NCBI GenBank assembly: GCA_030692515.1
Contig: JAUXZS010000024.1
Span: forward strand, 1 to 64,000
Source of the DNA: Bacteroidota bacterium
Lineage (GTDB): Bacteria; Bacteroidota; Bacteroidia; B-17B0; Aurantibacillaceae
Direction: 5' to 3'
DNA length: 64,000 nucleotides
The notes under the pieces are model-generated. The model searched no databases. It had not been told where the DNA came from and saw nothing but the letters and a program-made list of their open reading frames with translations. Each line of letters begins with the position of its first letter. Position 1 is the first letter of the stretch. A program made the translations under genes and the position numbers. Shown piece after piece: positions 17,518 to 26,932 of this stretch.

Positions 17518-19148
17518 TAATCGGCTTGTAAAAATGGATATTTATAATCTGTTGGTGGCGTAAAAGTTTCTTTTATTGTTCTTGGAGAAACCCAACGTAA
17601 TAAATTAATCTTTGCTCCTGCTTTATCATTTGTTCCACTTCCTCTTGCTCCACCAAAAGGCTGTTGGCCAACAACTGCTCCTGTACATTTATCATTAATG
17701 TAAAAGTTACCTGCAGCATTACTTAATTTTTTTGTTGCTAATTCAATTGCATAACGGTCTTGTGCCAAAATTGCTCCTGTTAAAGCATAAATTGAAGTTG
17801 TATCAACCAATTCTAAAGTCTCTTCATATTTATTTTCATCGTAAACAAAAAGCGTCAATACTGGCCCAAATAATTCTTCACACATGGTTACATATTTTGG
17901 GTCTTTGGCAACAATAATTGTTGGCTCAATAAAATAACCTTTACTCTTATCATAATTTCCTCCAGCAATTATTTCTACATTATTATCTTTTTTAGCAGCA
18001 TCAATGTATTTAGCCAGTTTATCAAAACTTTTTTCATCAATAACTGCATTAATAAAATTAGTGAAGTCTTCAGTTGGTCCCATTTTCATGGATTTCAAAT
18101 CTGCCTGTAAAAATTTCTTTACATCTCCCCAAATATTTGATGGGATATAAGCACGAGAAGCTGCCGAACATTTTTGTCCTTGGTACTCAAATGCTCCACG
18201 CGAAATTGCAACAGACACAGTTTTTGCATCTGCAGATTTATGCGCCATAATAAAATCTTTACCTCCTGTTTCACCTACTATACGAGGATATGATTTGTAT
18301 TTATGAATATTATTTCCAATAGTTTGCCAAATATTTTGAAATACTTCTGTACTCCCAGTAAAATGTATACCTGCAAAATCTTTATGATTAAATACTACCT
18401 CAGCAGCATCTGGTCCGCTTGGATATATTAAATTAATTACTCCATCAGGCACTCCGGCTTGTTGAAATATTTCCATTAAAACATTAGCACTATAAACCTG
18501 AGTATTACTAGGCTTCCAAACAACCACATTACCCATCATGGCACAACTTGTTGGTAAGTTACCCGCAATTGCAGTAAAATTAAAAGGCGTTAGCGCGTAA
18601 ATAAATCCTTCTAGCGGACGCCACTCTAACCTATTCCATACACCAGGACCAGAAATAGGCTGGTCGGCATATATTTCAGTCATGTAGTTAACATTAAAAC
18701 GTAAAAAATCTATTATCTCGCACGCACTATCAATTTCAGCTTGAAAAGCATTTTTACTTTGACCTAACATGGTTGCTGCGTTTAATTTAGCCCTGTAGGG
18801 TCCAGCTATTAATTCTGCAGCTTTTAAAAAAATACTCGCTCTATGTTCCCAACTTAAGTTTGCCCACTTTTCTTTGGCAGCTAATGCGGCTTTTATTGCT
18901 TGCTCAACATGTTGTTTATCACTTTTGTGAAAATGCCCTAATGTGTGTTTATGATCGTGTGGCGGAGCAATACGGGTTTTTACTGTACCTCTAACCTCTT
19001 CTCCTCCAATATACATAGGTATATCTAATTCTTTACTGCGCAACTCTTTTAACATGGCTTGCAACTCAAGTCTTTCTGGGCTACCTGAAGCATAACTTTT
19101 AATTGGTTCATTTATTGGAGTTGGCACTTTATAAATTCCTTTTGGCAT
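17517..19148 (-). CDS. pruA: L-glutamate gamma-semialdehyde (1-pyrroline-5-carboxylate) dehydrogenase
   Basis: A 543-residue aldehyde dehydrogenase of the P5CDH type (the single-domain eukaryote/Bacteroidota form). Motifs: FNFTAIAGNLP, VVWKPSNTQ, the cofactor loop FTGSTEVFQNIW, the general-base glutamate in RIVGETGGKDF, the catalytic Cys327 in GQKCSAASRAY, and C-terminal GGARGSGTNDKAGA. It oxidises glutamate semialdehyde to glutamate with NAD+, the second step of proline degradation. No proline dehydrogenase is adjacent. The gene for the TPR-SpoIIE phosphatase follows with a 1-base overlap, so the two share a transcript. Confidence 0.95.
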   Translation of the reverse strand: MPKGIYKVPTPINEPIKSYASGSPERLELQAMLKELRSKELDIPMYIGGEEVRGTVKTRIAPPHDHKHTLGHFHKSDKQHVEQAIKAALAAKEKWANLSWEHRASIFLKAAELIAGPYRAKLNAATMLGQSKNAFQAEIDSACEIIDFLRFNVNYMTEIYADQPISGPGVWNRLEWRPLEGFIYALTPFNFTAIAGNLPTSCAMMGNVVVWKPSNTQVYSANVLMEIFQQAGVPDGVINLIYPSGPDAAEVVFNHKDFAGIHFTGSTEVFQNIWQTIGNNIHKYKSYPRIVGETGGKDFIMAHKSADAKTVSVAISRGAFEYQGQKCSAASRAYIPSNIWGDVKKFLQADLKSMKMGPTEDFTNFINAVIDEKSFDKLAKYIDAAKKDNNVEIIAGGNYDKSKGYFIEPTIIVAKDPKYVTMCEELFGPVLTLFVYDENKYEETLELVDTTSIYALTGAILAQDRYAIELATKKLSNAAGNFYINDKCTGAVVGQQPFGGARGSGTNDKAGAKINLLRWVSPRTIKETFTPPTDYKYPFLQAD

Positions 19149-19194
19149 AATTTCTAGTTTTAAATTCTAAGATAATTTTACGTTAAACAAGATT

Positions 19195-19202
19195 CAAATA
19201 TA
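19195..19202 (-). promoter_or_regulatory. -7 box for pruA
   Basis: Minus-strand TATATTTG matches TAnnTTTG and lies 46 bases before the pruA ATG, in the 82-base divergent region shared with the RND gene. I find no TTG at the usual -33 spacing. Confidence 0.4.
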
Positions 19203-19230
19203 AGTTTTTATTTGCTTAAAGTGTGTAAAT

Positions 19231-21492
19231 TTGACCCTTATTAAAACTCAGAGAACATATAATTTACTAATAATTGTATTTGTTCTTGTATTCTCTCTTT
19301 TTTGTGTGTACAAGATTCAAAACATTAAATTTGATTATGATTTTGAGGCATTTTTTCCAAATGAAGATCATGAACTTGAAATCTACAACAACTACCGTAA
19401 AACATTCGAATATGATAATGAATTTGCGCTAGTTGCTATTGAAAATAAAAGTGGAATTTTCAATAAAAACTTTCTTACAAAAATAGATAGCTTAACGAAA
19501 AAATTATCCGGCCTTAAATCAGTTCAAAGAGTAACTTCACCAACTAATTTAAAAACTCTTTCTTTTGGAGGTCTTGTTCCTACGCAAACGAGAGTTCTTC
19601 ATTTTGAAAACCCTGATTTATATAAAGACGATAGTATATCAATTTATCAATCTGCCCATTTGGTAGGTTCATTTTTTCCTCTTAATGCAAAATCATTAAG
19701 CATTTATATTAAAACAGACGATTTATTAACGAAAAAACAAAGTGATTTGCTTGCTAACGGCATAGAAACAACTTTAAAGGAATTTAAGTTTGATGACATT
19801 CACTATGTTGGAAGGATTTTTGCTCAAACCGTTTATTTAAAAAATCTTCAAAAAGAATTTATTGTATTTATCTGTTTGTCGTTTATTGTAATTGTCATTT
19901 TTTTATGGTTCAGTTTTAGAAGTTTTTATGGGGTAATAGTTCCCGTAATTATTGTTCTTATTTCAATATTGTGGACTTTAGGCGTTATGAGCCTCTTTGG
20001 TAAATCCATAGATATTATGACTGCCATGCTACCAACTATGATTTTTATTGCGGGTATGAGCGACGTTGTACATTTTTTTTCAAAATACTTCGAAGAAATG
20101 GCAAAAGGTACTTTGCGTGAAAAAATTTATCCTCTAATAATAAAAGAAGTTGGCTTCCCAACATTTTTAACTTTAATTACTACCGTGGTTGGTTTTTTAT
20201 CGCTTCTTTTTTCTAGCATTAAACCAATAAAAGAATTTGGAATTTATACATCCATTGGAATTACAATTGCTTTTATTTTAACATACACTATGTTACCGGC
20301 ACTTTTATATTTTTTTACACCAAAAAAATTAGTTACCGTTCACGGCACAAACAACCGCACTTACAGCCTAATGCGAACTGGTTTGTTTTGGATTTTTAGA
20401 AATCAAAAAACTATTTTAATAATAACAAGCATTGTACTTATTTTATCACTATTTGGAATTTCTAAAATAAAAGTAAATAATATTTTACTAGAAGACCTAA
20501 ATGAGAAAGTAAAAATAAAACAAGATTTTAATTTTTTTGATGAGAATTATAGTGGTGTAAGACCATTTGAAATATTAGTAACCGTTAAAGATAAAACCAA
20601 ATCCGTTTGGGATTACGATGTAATTACTGAATTAAACAAGGTTGATGAATTTATAAAAAAAGAATATCAGGCTGGTTTTTTAGTTTCTCCATCAAGCCTA
20701 GTTAAATCAATTTATCAAAATTCTTATAACGATTATAAATTATCGTTTCCCGTAACTGAAGAATACGAAACAATTTCAAAGCAATTAAAAAGCAATAAAA
20801 AAAACAGAGAAGTTAAACGTTTGATAACTAGCGACGGTCAAAAAACAAGAATTAGTGCTAAGATAAGAGATATGGGTAGTATAAAAGTTAACAACCATAA
20901 CATTGAACTCTTAGCTTTTATTGAAAAAAACATTAACACAAATTTATTACAATTTGAAATTACTGGTGCTGCACATTTAATAGATAGAAATAACGAGTAC
21001 ATGGTTTCTAACATGACGCAAGGATTTTTGTTTTCCTTAATTGTAATAGGCATACTTACTTTTTTCTTACATCGCAGTTGGCGAATGGTTTTAGTTTTTA
21101 TTATCCCTAATATTATTCCTCTAATTATAATTGGTGGCATTATGGGTTTTGCAGGTATTGAATTAAAAGCCGCTACATCTTTAGTTTTTAGTATAGCTTT
21201 TGGAATTGCGACCGATGACACCATACACTTTATATCGCGCTTAAAAATAGAATTGGGCTATGGGAAAAGTTTAATGTACGCTTTTAAACGAACTTATTTT
21301 GAAACAGGTAAACCAATTATACTTACCACTTTTATTTTATTAGGTGGCTTTATGACCCTCATGATTAGTGATTTTCAGAGTACTTTTTATTTTGGTTTTT
21401 TAATTTGCATAACCGTTGTAATTGCAGTTTTAGCCGACATTTTTTTATTACCGGTATTATTATTTTTAATTTACGGTCGAAAAAAGAAATAG
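19231..21492 (+). CDS. RND/MMPL-family (Patched-like) transporter
   Basis: A 753-residue protein with the RND layout: TM1 at about 12-28, a first large extracytoplasmic loop (30-210) beginning FDYDFEAFFPNEDHE, TM2-6 (about 215-360, including the GMSDVVHFFSKYFEEM helix), TM7 near 390-410, a second loop (415-620), and TM8-12 with FGIATDDTIHFISRLKIELG. The Asp residues in the two TM4/TM10-like helices fit proton relay residues. The group exports lipids, sterols, hopanoids or fatty acids; the substrate is not assignable. The only start at the N-terminus is a TTG at 19231; no ATG or GTG occurs before the first extracytoplasmic loop. Confidence 0.85.
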   Translation: MTLIKTQRTYNLLIIVFVLVFSLFCVYKIQNIKFDYDFEAFFPNEDHELEIYNNYRKTFEYDNEFALVAIENKSGIFNKNFLTKIDSLTKKLSGLKSVQRVTSPTNLKTLSFGGLVPTQTRVLHFENPDLYKDDSISIYQSAHLVGSFFPLNAKSLSIYIKTDDLLTKKQSDLLANGIETTLKEFKFDDIHYVGRIFAQTVYLKNLQKEFIVFICLSFIVIVIFLWFSFRSFYGVIVPVIIVLISILWTLGVMSLFGKSIDIMTAMLPTMIFIAGMSDVVHFFSKYFEEMAKGTLREKIYPLIIKEVGFPTFLTLITTVVGFLSLLFSSIKPIKEFGIYTSIGITIAFILTYTMLPALLYFFTPKKLVTVHGTNNRTYSLMRTGLFWIFRNQKTILIITSIVLILSLFGISKIKVNNILLEDLNEKVKIKQDFNFFDENYSGVRPFEILVTVKDKTKSVWDYDVITELNKVDEFIKKEYQAGFLVSPSSLVKSIYQNSYNDYKLSFPVTEEYETISKQLKSNKKNREVKRLITSDGQKTRISAKIRDMGSIKVNNHNIELLAFIEKNINTNLLQFEITGAAHLIDRNNEYMVSNMTQGFLFSLIVIGILTFFLHRSWRMVLVFIIPNIIPLIIIGGIMGFAGIELKAATSLVFSIAFGIATDDTIHFISRLKIELGYGKSLMYAFKRTYFETGKPIILTTFILLGGFMTLMISDFQSTFYFGFLICITVVIAVLADIFLLPVLLFLIYGRKKK

Positions 21493-22739
21493 TTCATTCC
21501 ATAAAAAAAATTATTAGCGTAAAAAAAAATATAGTAGTTATTGGAGGAGGTGCTGCAGGTTTTTTTGCGGCAATAAATTTGGCGTTACGAAAACCAAATT
21601 ACGACATTACTATACTCGAAAAAACAAATAAATTACTTTCGAAAGTAAAAGTATCTGGTGGCGGACGTTGCAATGTAACTAACCATTGTTTTGATAATTC
21701 AGAATTGGTTAAAAATTATCCTCGTGGTAATAAAGAATTGCAACAAGTATTTTCTAAATTTAGTGTGCAAGATACCATTGAATGGTTTAGGCAACAAGGT
21801 GTGGTTTTAAAAACCGAAGATGATGGAAGAATGTTTCCCTACTCCAACAGCAGTGAAACTATTGTTGATTGCTTTCTAGATTTAGCTAACAAACTAAATA
21901 TTAAAATAAAAACGCAATGCGAAGTAATCTCCATTAAAAAAAATAATACCGGTTTTTTATTAGAAACAAATCAAATTAACTTCCAGGTAGATGCTATCAT
22001 ATGCGCGCTAGGTGGGCATAATAAAACCTCAGCCTACTCTATTATAAAAGACCTTGGCATTTCTATAGATGAGCCTATTCCAAGTTTATTTACTTTAAAC
22101 TTTCCTAACGAAGTAATTAAAAAAGAACTTCAAGGTATAAGCGTACAAAATGCTCAAGTAAAAATTGCTAATAGTAAATTAAATTATAGCGGTCCGGTTT
22201 TAATTACGCATTGGGGTTTAAGTGGTCCTGCTGTTTTAAAACTTTCTGCATTTGCGGCCAAAGAATTTTTTGATTTAAATTACCGTTCTACAATAATTGT
22301 GAATTGGGTTTATCCTTTAAAACCAAATGAAATTGAAATTCATTTAAAAAATATTCAAAAAGAAAAACATAAAGCTCTCCCTCATACCAAGCCGTTATTT
22401 GATTTGCCAAGAAGGCTCTGGGAATTTTTGTGCCACACTTCCGGCATTGATAACACTAAGCCTTGGGCAGAAATAAGCAATAAGCAATTAAATAAATTAA
22501 CCGAAAACCTTTGTAACAGTAACTATTCTATGGAAGGTAAAACAACTTTTAAAGAAGAGTTTGTAACCTGTGGTGGCGTTAATTTAAAAGAGATTGATTT
22601 TAAAACTATGCAAAGTAAACAAGTTCCCAATTTATTTTTTTGCGGAGAAGTTTTAAATATTGATGGAATAACAGGGGGTTTTAATTTTCAAAGCGCATGG
22701 AGCACTGCTTGGATTTGTGCTGAAAATTGCAACCCATAG
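21405..22739 (+). CDS. HI0933/YhiN-family FAD-dependent oxidoreductase (start unresolved)
   Basis: The conserved protein begins at NIVVIGGGAAGFFAAINLALR (Rossmann GxGxxG, near 21525) and continues with SGGGRCNVTNH, a C-terminal GGVNLKEID and FCGEVLNIDGITGGFNFQSAWSTAW, the FAD-binding end. This is the HI0933 family of flavoproteins, whose reaction is undefined. The reading frame is open back to a TTG at 21405, which would overlap the upstream RND gene by 88 bases and add about 40 unrelated residues. No ATG, GTG or TTG occurs between 21405 and the conserved core, so either the TTG, a non-standard ATT/ATA start or a frame error applies. The coordinates reflect the TTG. Confidence 0.8.
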   Translation: MHNRCNCSFSRHFFITGIIIFNLRSKKEIVHSIKKIISVKKNIVVIGGGAAGFFAAINLALRKPNYDITILEKTNKLLSKVKVSGGGRCNVTNHCFDNSELVKNYPRGNKELQQVFSKFSVQDTIEWFRQQGVVLKTEDDGRMFPYSNSSETIVDCFLDLANKLNIKIKTQCEVISIKKNNTGFLLETNQINFQVDAIICALGGHNKTSAYSIIKDLGISIDEPIPSLFTLNFPNEVIKKELQGISVQNAQVKIANSKLNYSGPVLITHWGLSGPAVLKLSAFAAKEFFDLNYRSTIIVNWVYPLKPNEIEIHLKNIQKEKHKALPHTKPLFDLPRRLWEFLCHTSGIDNTKPWAEISNKQLNKLTENLCNSNYSMEGKTTFKEEFVTCGGVNLKEIDFKTMQSKQVPNLFFCGEVLNIDGITGGFNFQSAWSTAWICAENCNP

Positions 22740-22787
22740 TTTATTCTAGTTTATTTTTTATAATTTCACATGACCAATCTATTTGTC

Positions 22788-25319
22788 ATGAAAAAAATTA
22801 AATTTATTTTATTTTCTTGCTTAGCATTAATACTAACGCTACTATCTATTTATGCAGCAAGAAATTATTTTTTTATTGAGAATAAAATTAAAAATCCAGC
22901 TAGGCCTTATGATTTTTTTAGTGAAACTAGGTCCTATCCAGATAAAGTTTTTGATTTAAAAGCATTTGAAGAAGTTAGAAAGAATGCCCTTATAGAAAAT
23001 CAAAATTTACGTAGCGCATCTCCAACCCTCTGGCAGCAAGAAGGTCCAAATAATATTGGAGGAAGAATTACATGCATGGCCGTTAGCCCAACAAACTCTA
23101 ATGTAATTTTTGTGGGTACACCCGGTGCTGGGATTTATAGAAGTATAAATGGTGGCATAAGTTGGGTGCCTGTTTTTGATAATCAAAATTCATTATACAT
23201 AGGTGCAATTACTATAGACCCTAATAATGTAAATATTATTTATGCAGGCACCGGCGACCCAAGCATTCCATTCACTGTTTTTGTTGGAGATGGTATTTAT
23301 AAAAGTACTGATGGAGGTAACACCTGGGCAAATACTGGATTAGTAAATACAAAAATTATTAATAAAATTATTATTAACCCAAACAACTCCAACGAAATAT
23401 ATGTATCAGCAAACGGTAATCCAATTGTTGCTGATGTTAATCGTGGCGTCTATAAAAGTTCAAACGCAGGCTTATCGTGGAATCAAGTTTTATTTATTGA
23501 TACTCAAACAGGCGTCAGCGACATTGTTATGAATCCAACAAACACAAATGAAATATACGCAACATCATATACTTGTATTAGAAATGCAACTGTAAATATT
23601 AGATACTCAAATACAACAAGGGTTTATAAAACAACTAACAGCGGTGCTAATTGGAATGTTATTTTAAACGGCTTACCCAACACAAAAATTAATAAATATT
23701 CTATTTGCATGAGTAAACAAAACTCTAACAAATTATATATTGCAGTTAGTGACAGTAATTATCAAATGCAAGGTGTTTATGTTACTACTAATGGAGGTGC
23801 ATTTTTCACAAATTTAGGAAACAATGGTATTGCAAATAACTACGGCGGCTTTGGTTGGTATTTTAGTGAAATTGAGGTGAGTCCTACAAACGACAATGAG
23901 GTTTATATTGGCGGTATTGAATTATTTAAATCTACAGATGGTGGTAATAATTGGAATTTAAACATGCCAAATTGGTGGAATTATATTGTACATGCAGACA
24001 TTCATTGCATAAGTTTTGTTGGACCGGGAAAGTATTATTTAGGAACTGATGGAGGAACCTATTTTACAAGTAATGACGGGTTAAATTATTCTGACGTTGA
24101 TAACATTCCAAATACACAATTTTATCGCGTTGAATATAACCCTCATGAACCTAACAATTATTTTGGCGGCACACAAGACAATGGAACAGTAAAAGGAAAC
24201 AATACCACAATTTCGAATTGGTTAAGAATATATGGTGGTGATGGGTTCCAGCCTAGATTTGATCCAACAGATGCAAATACATTTTATGCCGAAACTCAAA
24301 ATGGTGGACTTGTATCTACAACAGATGGTGGCTCAACATTTAATGCAAACGATAATAACATCGACCCTAATGATCGAAGAAATTGGGATATGCCATATGT
24401 ATTAAATAAATTTAACGCTAATACCCAATATACCGGAACTTACCGTGTTTACAAAAACACTGCGGGACCAAATGATAATTGGACAGCAATAAGCCCAGAC
24501 CTTACAGATGGAATTATTTTTGCACCACGCTTTCACAACATTTCTGCTATTGATAATTCTGATTTAAATGCTCAAAAAATTTATGTTGGCACATCAGACG
24601 CAAATGTTTGGGTAACTCAAAATGATGGAGGAACTTGGACCAACATTACAGGAACTTTGCCTAATAGATATGTTACATCAATTCACGCATCTCCAAACTT
24701 TTCAAATAATGTTTATGTAACGCATACAGGTTATAAATACAATTCTTATATACCGCATATCCATAAATCTACTAACAACGGCACAAGCTGGACTGATATA
24801 AGCGGAAATTTACCACAAGCAGGAATTAATGATGTTTTGATTTATCCCGGAAATGAAAATTTATTATTTGTAGCAAATGATATTGGAGTTTATGTAACCT
24901 ATGATGGCGGTGTAAATTGGACTAGAGTTGGAACTAACATGCCAATAATTTCGGTTTGGGATCTTGCTTATAATCCTACAAATCAAAAACTAATTGCAGG
25001 TACTTATGCAAAATCATTACAAACAATTGACGTTACTACTGTTATTGCAAATTTAGAATCAAAAACTAAAAGTAAAAATGATCATGTAAAAGTTTATCCA
25101 AGCATTGTAACCAATAATATTTTTACTTTAGAATTAAATTCTTTACTCCAAAAAACAAGTTTCTTAATTTATAATTCAAATGGACAATTAATAAAAGAGA
25201 TAAGTGAATTAAATTCTCTTAAAACCAATATTGACATAAGTGAATTTGCCAATGGATTATACTTTATTGAAATTAAAGCCAAAAATGAAACCGTATTAAA
25301 GAAAATTATTAAGAGTTAA
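22788..25319 (+). CDS. Secreted sortilin/BNR-type propeller protein with T9SS sorting domain
   Basis: An 843-residue product starting MKKIKFILFSCLALILTLLSIYA, a signal peptide or N-terminal anchor. From about residue 75 it holds a long run of BNR/VPS10-like blades (SPTNSNVIFVGTPGAGIYRS, NGGISW, STDGGNTW, TTDGGS, NDGGTW and similar Asp-box sequences), enough for two stacked propellers of the type seen in xyloglucanases and sortilins. No glycosidase catalytic residues are clear. It ends in a sorting domain (VYPSIVTNN... NGLYFIEI ... KKIIKS). An upstream in-frame ATG at 22770 adds six residues; the later one gives the better signal peptide. Confidence 0.87.
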   Translation: MKKIKFILFSCLALILTLLSIYAARNYFFIENKIKNPARPYDFFSETRSYPDKVFDLKAFEEVRKNALIENQNLRSASPTLWQQEGPNNIGGRITCMAVSPTNSNVIFVGTPGAGIYRSINGGISWVPVFDNQNSLYIGAITIDPNNVNIIYAGTGDPSIPFTVFVGDGIYKSTDGGNTWANTGLVNTKIINKIIINPNNSNEIYVSANGNPIVADVNRGVYKSSNAGLSWNQVLFIDTQTGVSDIVMNPTNTNEIYATSYTCIRNATVNIRYSNTTRVYKTTNSGANWNVILNGLPNTKINKYSICMSKQNSNKLYIAVSDSNYQMQGVYVTTNGGAFFTNLGNNGIANNYGGFGWYFSEIEVSPTNDNEVYIGGIELFKSTDGGNNWNLNMPNWWNYIVHADIHCISFVGPGKYYLGTDGGTYFTSNDGLNYSDVDNIPNTQFYRVEYNPHEPNNYFGGTQDNGTVKGNNTTISNWLRIYGGDGFQPRFDPTDANTFYAETQNGGLVSTTDGGSTFNANDNNIDPNDRRNWDMPYVLNKFNANTQYTGTYRVYKNTAGPNDNWTAISPDLTDGIIFAPRFHNISAIDNSDLNAQKIYVGTSDANVWVTQNDGGTWTNITGTLPNRYVTSIHASPNFSNNVYVTHTGYKYNSYIPHIHKSTNNGTSWTDISGNLPQAGINDVLIYPGNENLLFVANDIGVYVTYDGGVNWTRVGTNMPIISVWDLAYNPTNQKLIAGTYAKSLQTIDVTTVIANLESKTKSKNDHVKVYPSIVTNNIFTLELNSLLQKTSFLIYNSNGQLIKEISELNSLKTNIDISEFANGLYFIEIKAKNETVLKKIIKS

Positions 25320-25437
25320 ACCAAGATTATTTTCAATAAAAATTTAATTGTTTAAAATTTCAACCAACTGTTAATACTATTATCTAAAAAGCAGATACTT
25401 ATAACCTAACTTCACCTACTTAAAAAAATAAAACAAA

Positions 25438-26085
25438 ATGAAATTTTTTATCGACACAGCCAATTTGGCTCAAATTAAAGAAGCCCAAGACCTTGGTGTT
25501 TTAGACGGTGTAACTACTAACCCATCCTTAATGGCGAAAGAAGGTATTAAAGGGCAAGAAAATATTTTAAAACATTACGTTGATATTTGTGATATTGTTA
25601 CTGGTGATGTAAGTGCAGAAGTTATTTCAACAGATTTTGATGGAATGGTAAAGGAAGGCGAAGCTTTAGCAAAATTACACCCTCGTATAGTGGTGAAAAT
25701 TCCTATGATTAAAGATGGTATAAAAGCTATTAAATATTTTACCGAGCAAGGTATAAAAACAAATTGCACTTTAGTTTTTTCTGCAGGCCAAGCATTATTA
25801 GCAGCAAAAGCAGGCGCAACTTATATGTCTCCTTTTATTGGTCGTTTAGACGATGTTAGTACAGATGGTTTAAAATTAATAGAAGATATCCGTATCATTT
25901 ACGATAACTACGGTTACGAAACTGAAATTTTAGCCGCAAGTGTTCGTCACCCAATGCATATTATTGAGTGCGCTAAAATTGGTGCTGATGTGATAACTGC
26001 TCCTTTAAGTGCAATTACTGCGTTATTAAAACATCCTTTAACCGATAGTGGTTTAGCACAATTTTTAGCAGACGCTAAGAAATAA
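25438..26085 (+). CDS. fsa: Fructose-6-phosphate aldolase / short transaldolase
   Basis: A 215-residue short-form transaldolase (TalC/FSA group). It starts [16 protein letters not shown], followed by [13 protein letters not shown], the Schiff-base lysine K87 in [39 protein letters not shown] and the C-terminal [17 protein letters not shown]. Length and motifs fit this subfamily, which includes both true transaldolases and fructose-6-phosphate aldolases. The two reactions cannot be separated reliably by eye. It acts in the cytoplasm in the pentose phosphate pathway. A terminator follows 25 bases after the stop. No operon partner is apparent. Confidence 0.93.
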   Translation: MKFFIDTANLAQIKEAQDLGVLDGVTTNPSLMAKEGIKGQENILKHYVDICDIVTGDVSAEVISTDFDGMVKEGEALAKLHPRIVVKIPMIKDGIKAIKYFTEQGIKTNCTLVFSAGQALLAAKAGATYMSPFIGRLDDVSTDGLKLIEDIRIIYDNYGYETEILAASVRHPMHIIECAKIGADVITAPLSAITALLKHPLTDSGLAQFLADAKK

Positions 26086-26110
26086 TTAAACCAAAACAAC
26101 TTATTATTAT

Positions 26111-26141
26111 GCCCTAACTTTAAAAAAGTTGGGGCTTTTTT
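26111..26141 (+). terminator. Intrinsic terminator of the transaldolase gene
   Basis: A 10-base stem (GCCCTAACTT / AAGTTGGGGC, one G-T pair), 6-base loop and a T6 run. It also begins the open frame of the orphan sorting-domain tail that follows, indicating that the tail lies directly behind it. Confidence 0.85.
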
Positions 26142-26277
26142 AATATTTAGACCAAAACAAGCCGTTATTTCAGAAAAAAGCATAGTAAATCTGCAAAACG
26201 AGGCAAACGGACTTTACTTTATTTATGTAATATCAGGCGATAAAGCCATAAAAGTGTCTAAAATAGTGAAGAATTAG
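26142..26277 (+). pseudogene. Orphan T9SS sorting-domain tail
   Basis: A plus-strand reading frame ending at the TAG at 26275-26277 encodes KSIVNLQNEANGLYFIYV followed by ISGDKAIKVSKIVKN. This is the last 35-40 residues of a T9SS type A sorting domain: NGLYF core, basic end KIVKN. Upstream the same frame runs straight into the terminator of the transaldolase gene, so no signal peptide, passenger or start codon remains. It is the decayed 3' end of a lost secreted-protein gene, exposing an old deletion or insertion junction. The intact cargo genes in this window end in similar tails, but this one is not a direct copy of any of them. Confidence 0.75.
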
Positions 26278-26880
26278 GAAGCTTACTTACTACAACATAA
26301 AAAAGATTTAACCACATAGGAATCATAGATTTACATACTTTTTGTTGAAGTATTAATTAATAAATAATTTGTCGAAAATCAAGTTCTTCAATACCAAAAA
26401 TAACATTGCGTTGAAAAACTGTGCGCCTATAAAATTTATTTTCTAAATTGACTTTTAAGGGTTGAATTCTTAGTATTCAGCTACGTCTTGGATAGTGCGG
26501 CAGCGAAAGGCGATTTGGTGCAGGAACTTGCAAAGCAAGTAGCCAGCATGTGTAAAGCAATTTTTCGTTAGATGGGTATTGAATTTAGCAAACAATGCGA
26601 AAAATTCAGCCCGATATCTATCGGGAGGCAAATCGCCTTGATTTCTTTTGCAACACTTCGCACAAGCCGGCTCAATGCAAAATCCATTGCCCTCATCAAG
26701 GAAGAAAAGTAAGGCTAAAAACAGAAATCCGACCTCTTGAGGCTCCACTAATTACCCACCAAAGTGCTATGATTGCTATGTTTAACTAATTATTCAAAGC
26801 GATTTGCTTTAAAAACCTATGTATCTATGTGTTTATTTAATCAAAATGCAGGCTAGTTTAGGAAATTAAAGGAAATAATT
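26278..26880. repeat. Non-coding island bounded by imperfect inverted CACATAG repeats
   Basis: The segment holds no convincing gene. Its interior (26470-26760) is visibly richer in G+C than its surroundings and includes short palindromic words such as CCCGATATCTATCGGG. It is flanked by an ACCACATAGGAATCATAG block (26311-26328) and, inverted, by ACCTATGTATCTATGTG (26815-26831); the two are related as reverse complements with a few changes. Open frames on both strands are shadows with cysteine- and arginine-rich, unrelated products. I recognise the interior as resembling interspersed intergenic repeats of Bacteroidota genomes, but cannot confirm copy number from one window. Confidence 0.5.
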
Positions 26881-26881
26881 T

Positions 26882-26910
26882 TTGCAGTTAATCAAATAAT
26901 ACTATCTTTG
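26882..26910 (+). promoter_or_regulatory. Promoter for rpsO
   Basis: TTG at 26882-26884, 18 bases, TATCTTTG at 26903-26910: a good match to the Bacteroidota consensus. Initiation near 26917 gives a leader of about 16 bases before the rpsO ATG, too short to hold a large autoregulatory fold. Confidence 0.6.
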
Positions 26911-26932
26911 TATCCTTAAAAAAAACAATACA

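Noticed and set aside
19226-19233. TAAATTTG as a promoter for the RND gene
   Set aside because: It overlaps the only available start codon (TTG at 19231), and no alternative start lies downstream before the first extracytoplasmic loop.
26470-26789. Two open frames on opposite strands in the GC-rich island
   Set aside because: Both products are Cys/Arg-rich, unlike each other and unlike known families; the island is better explained as a repeat.
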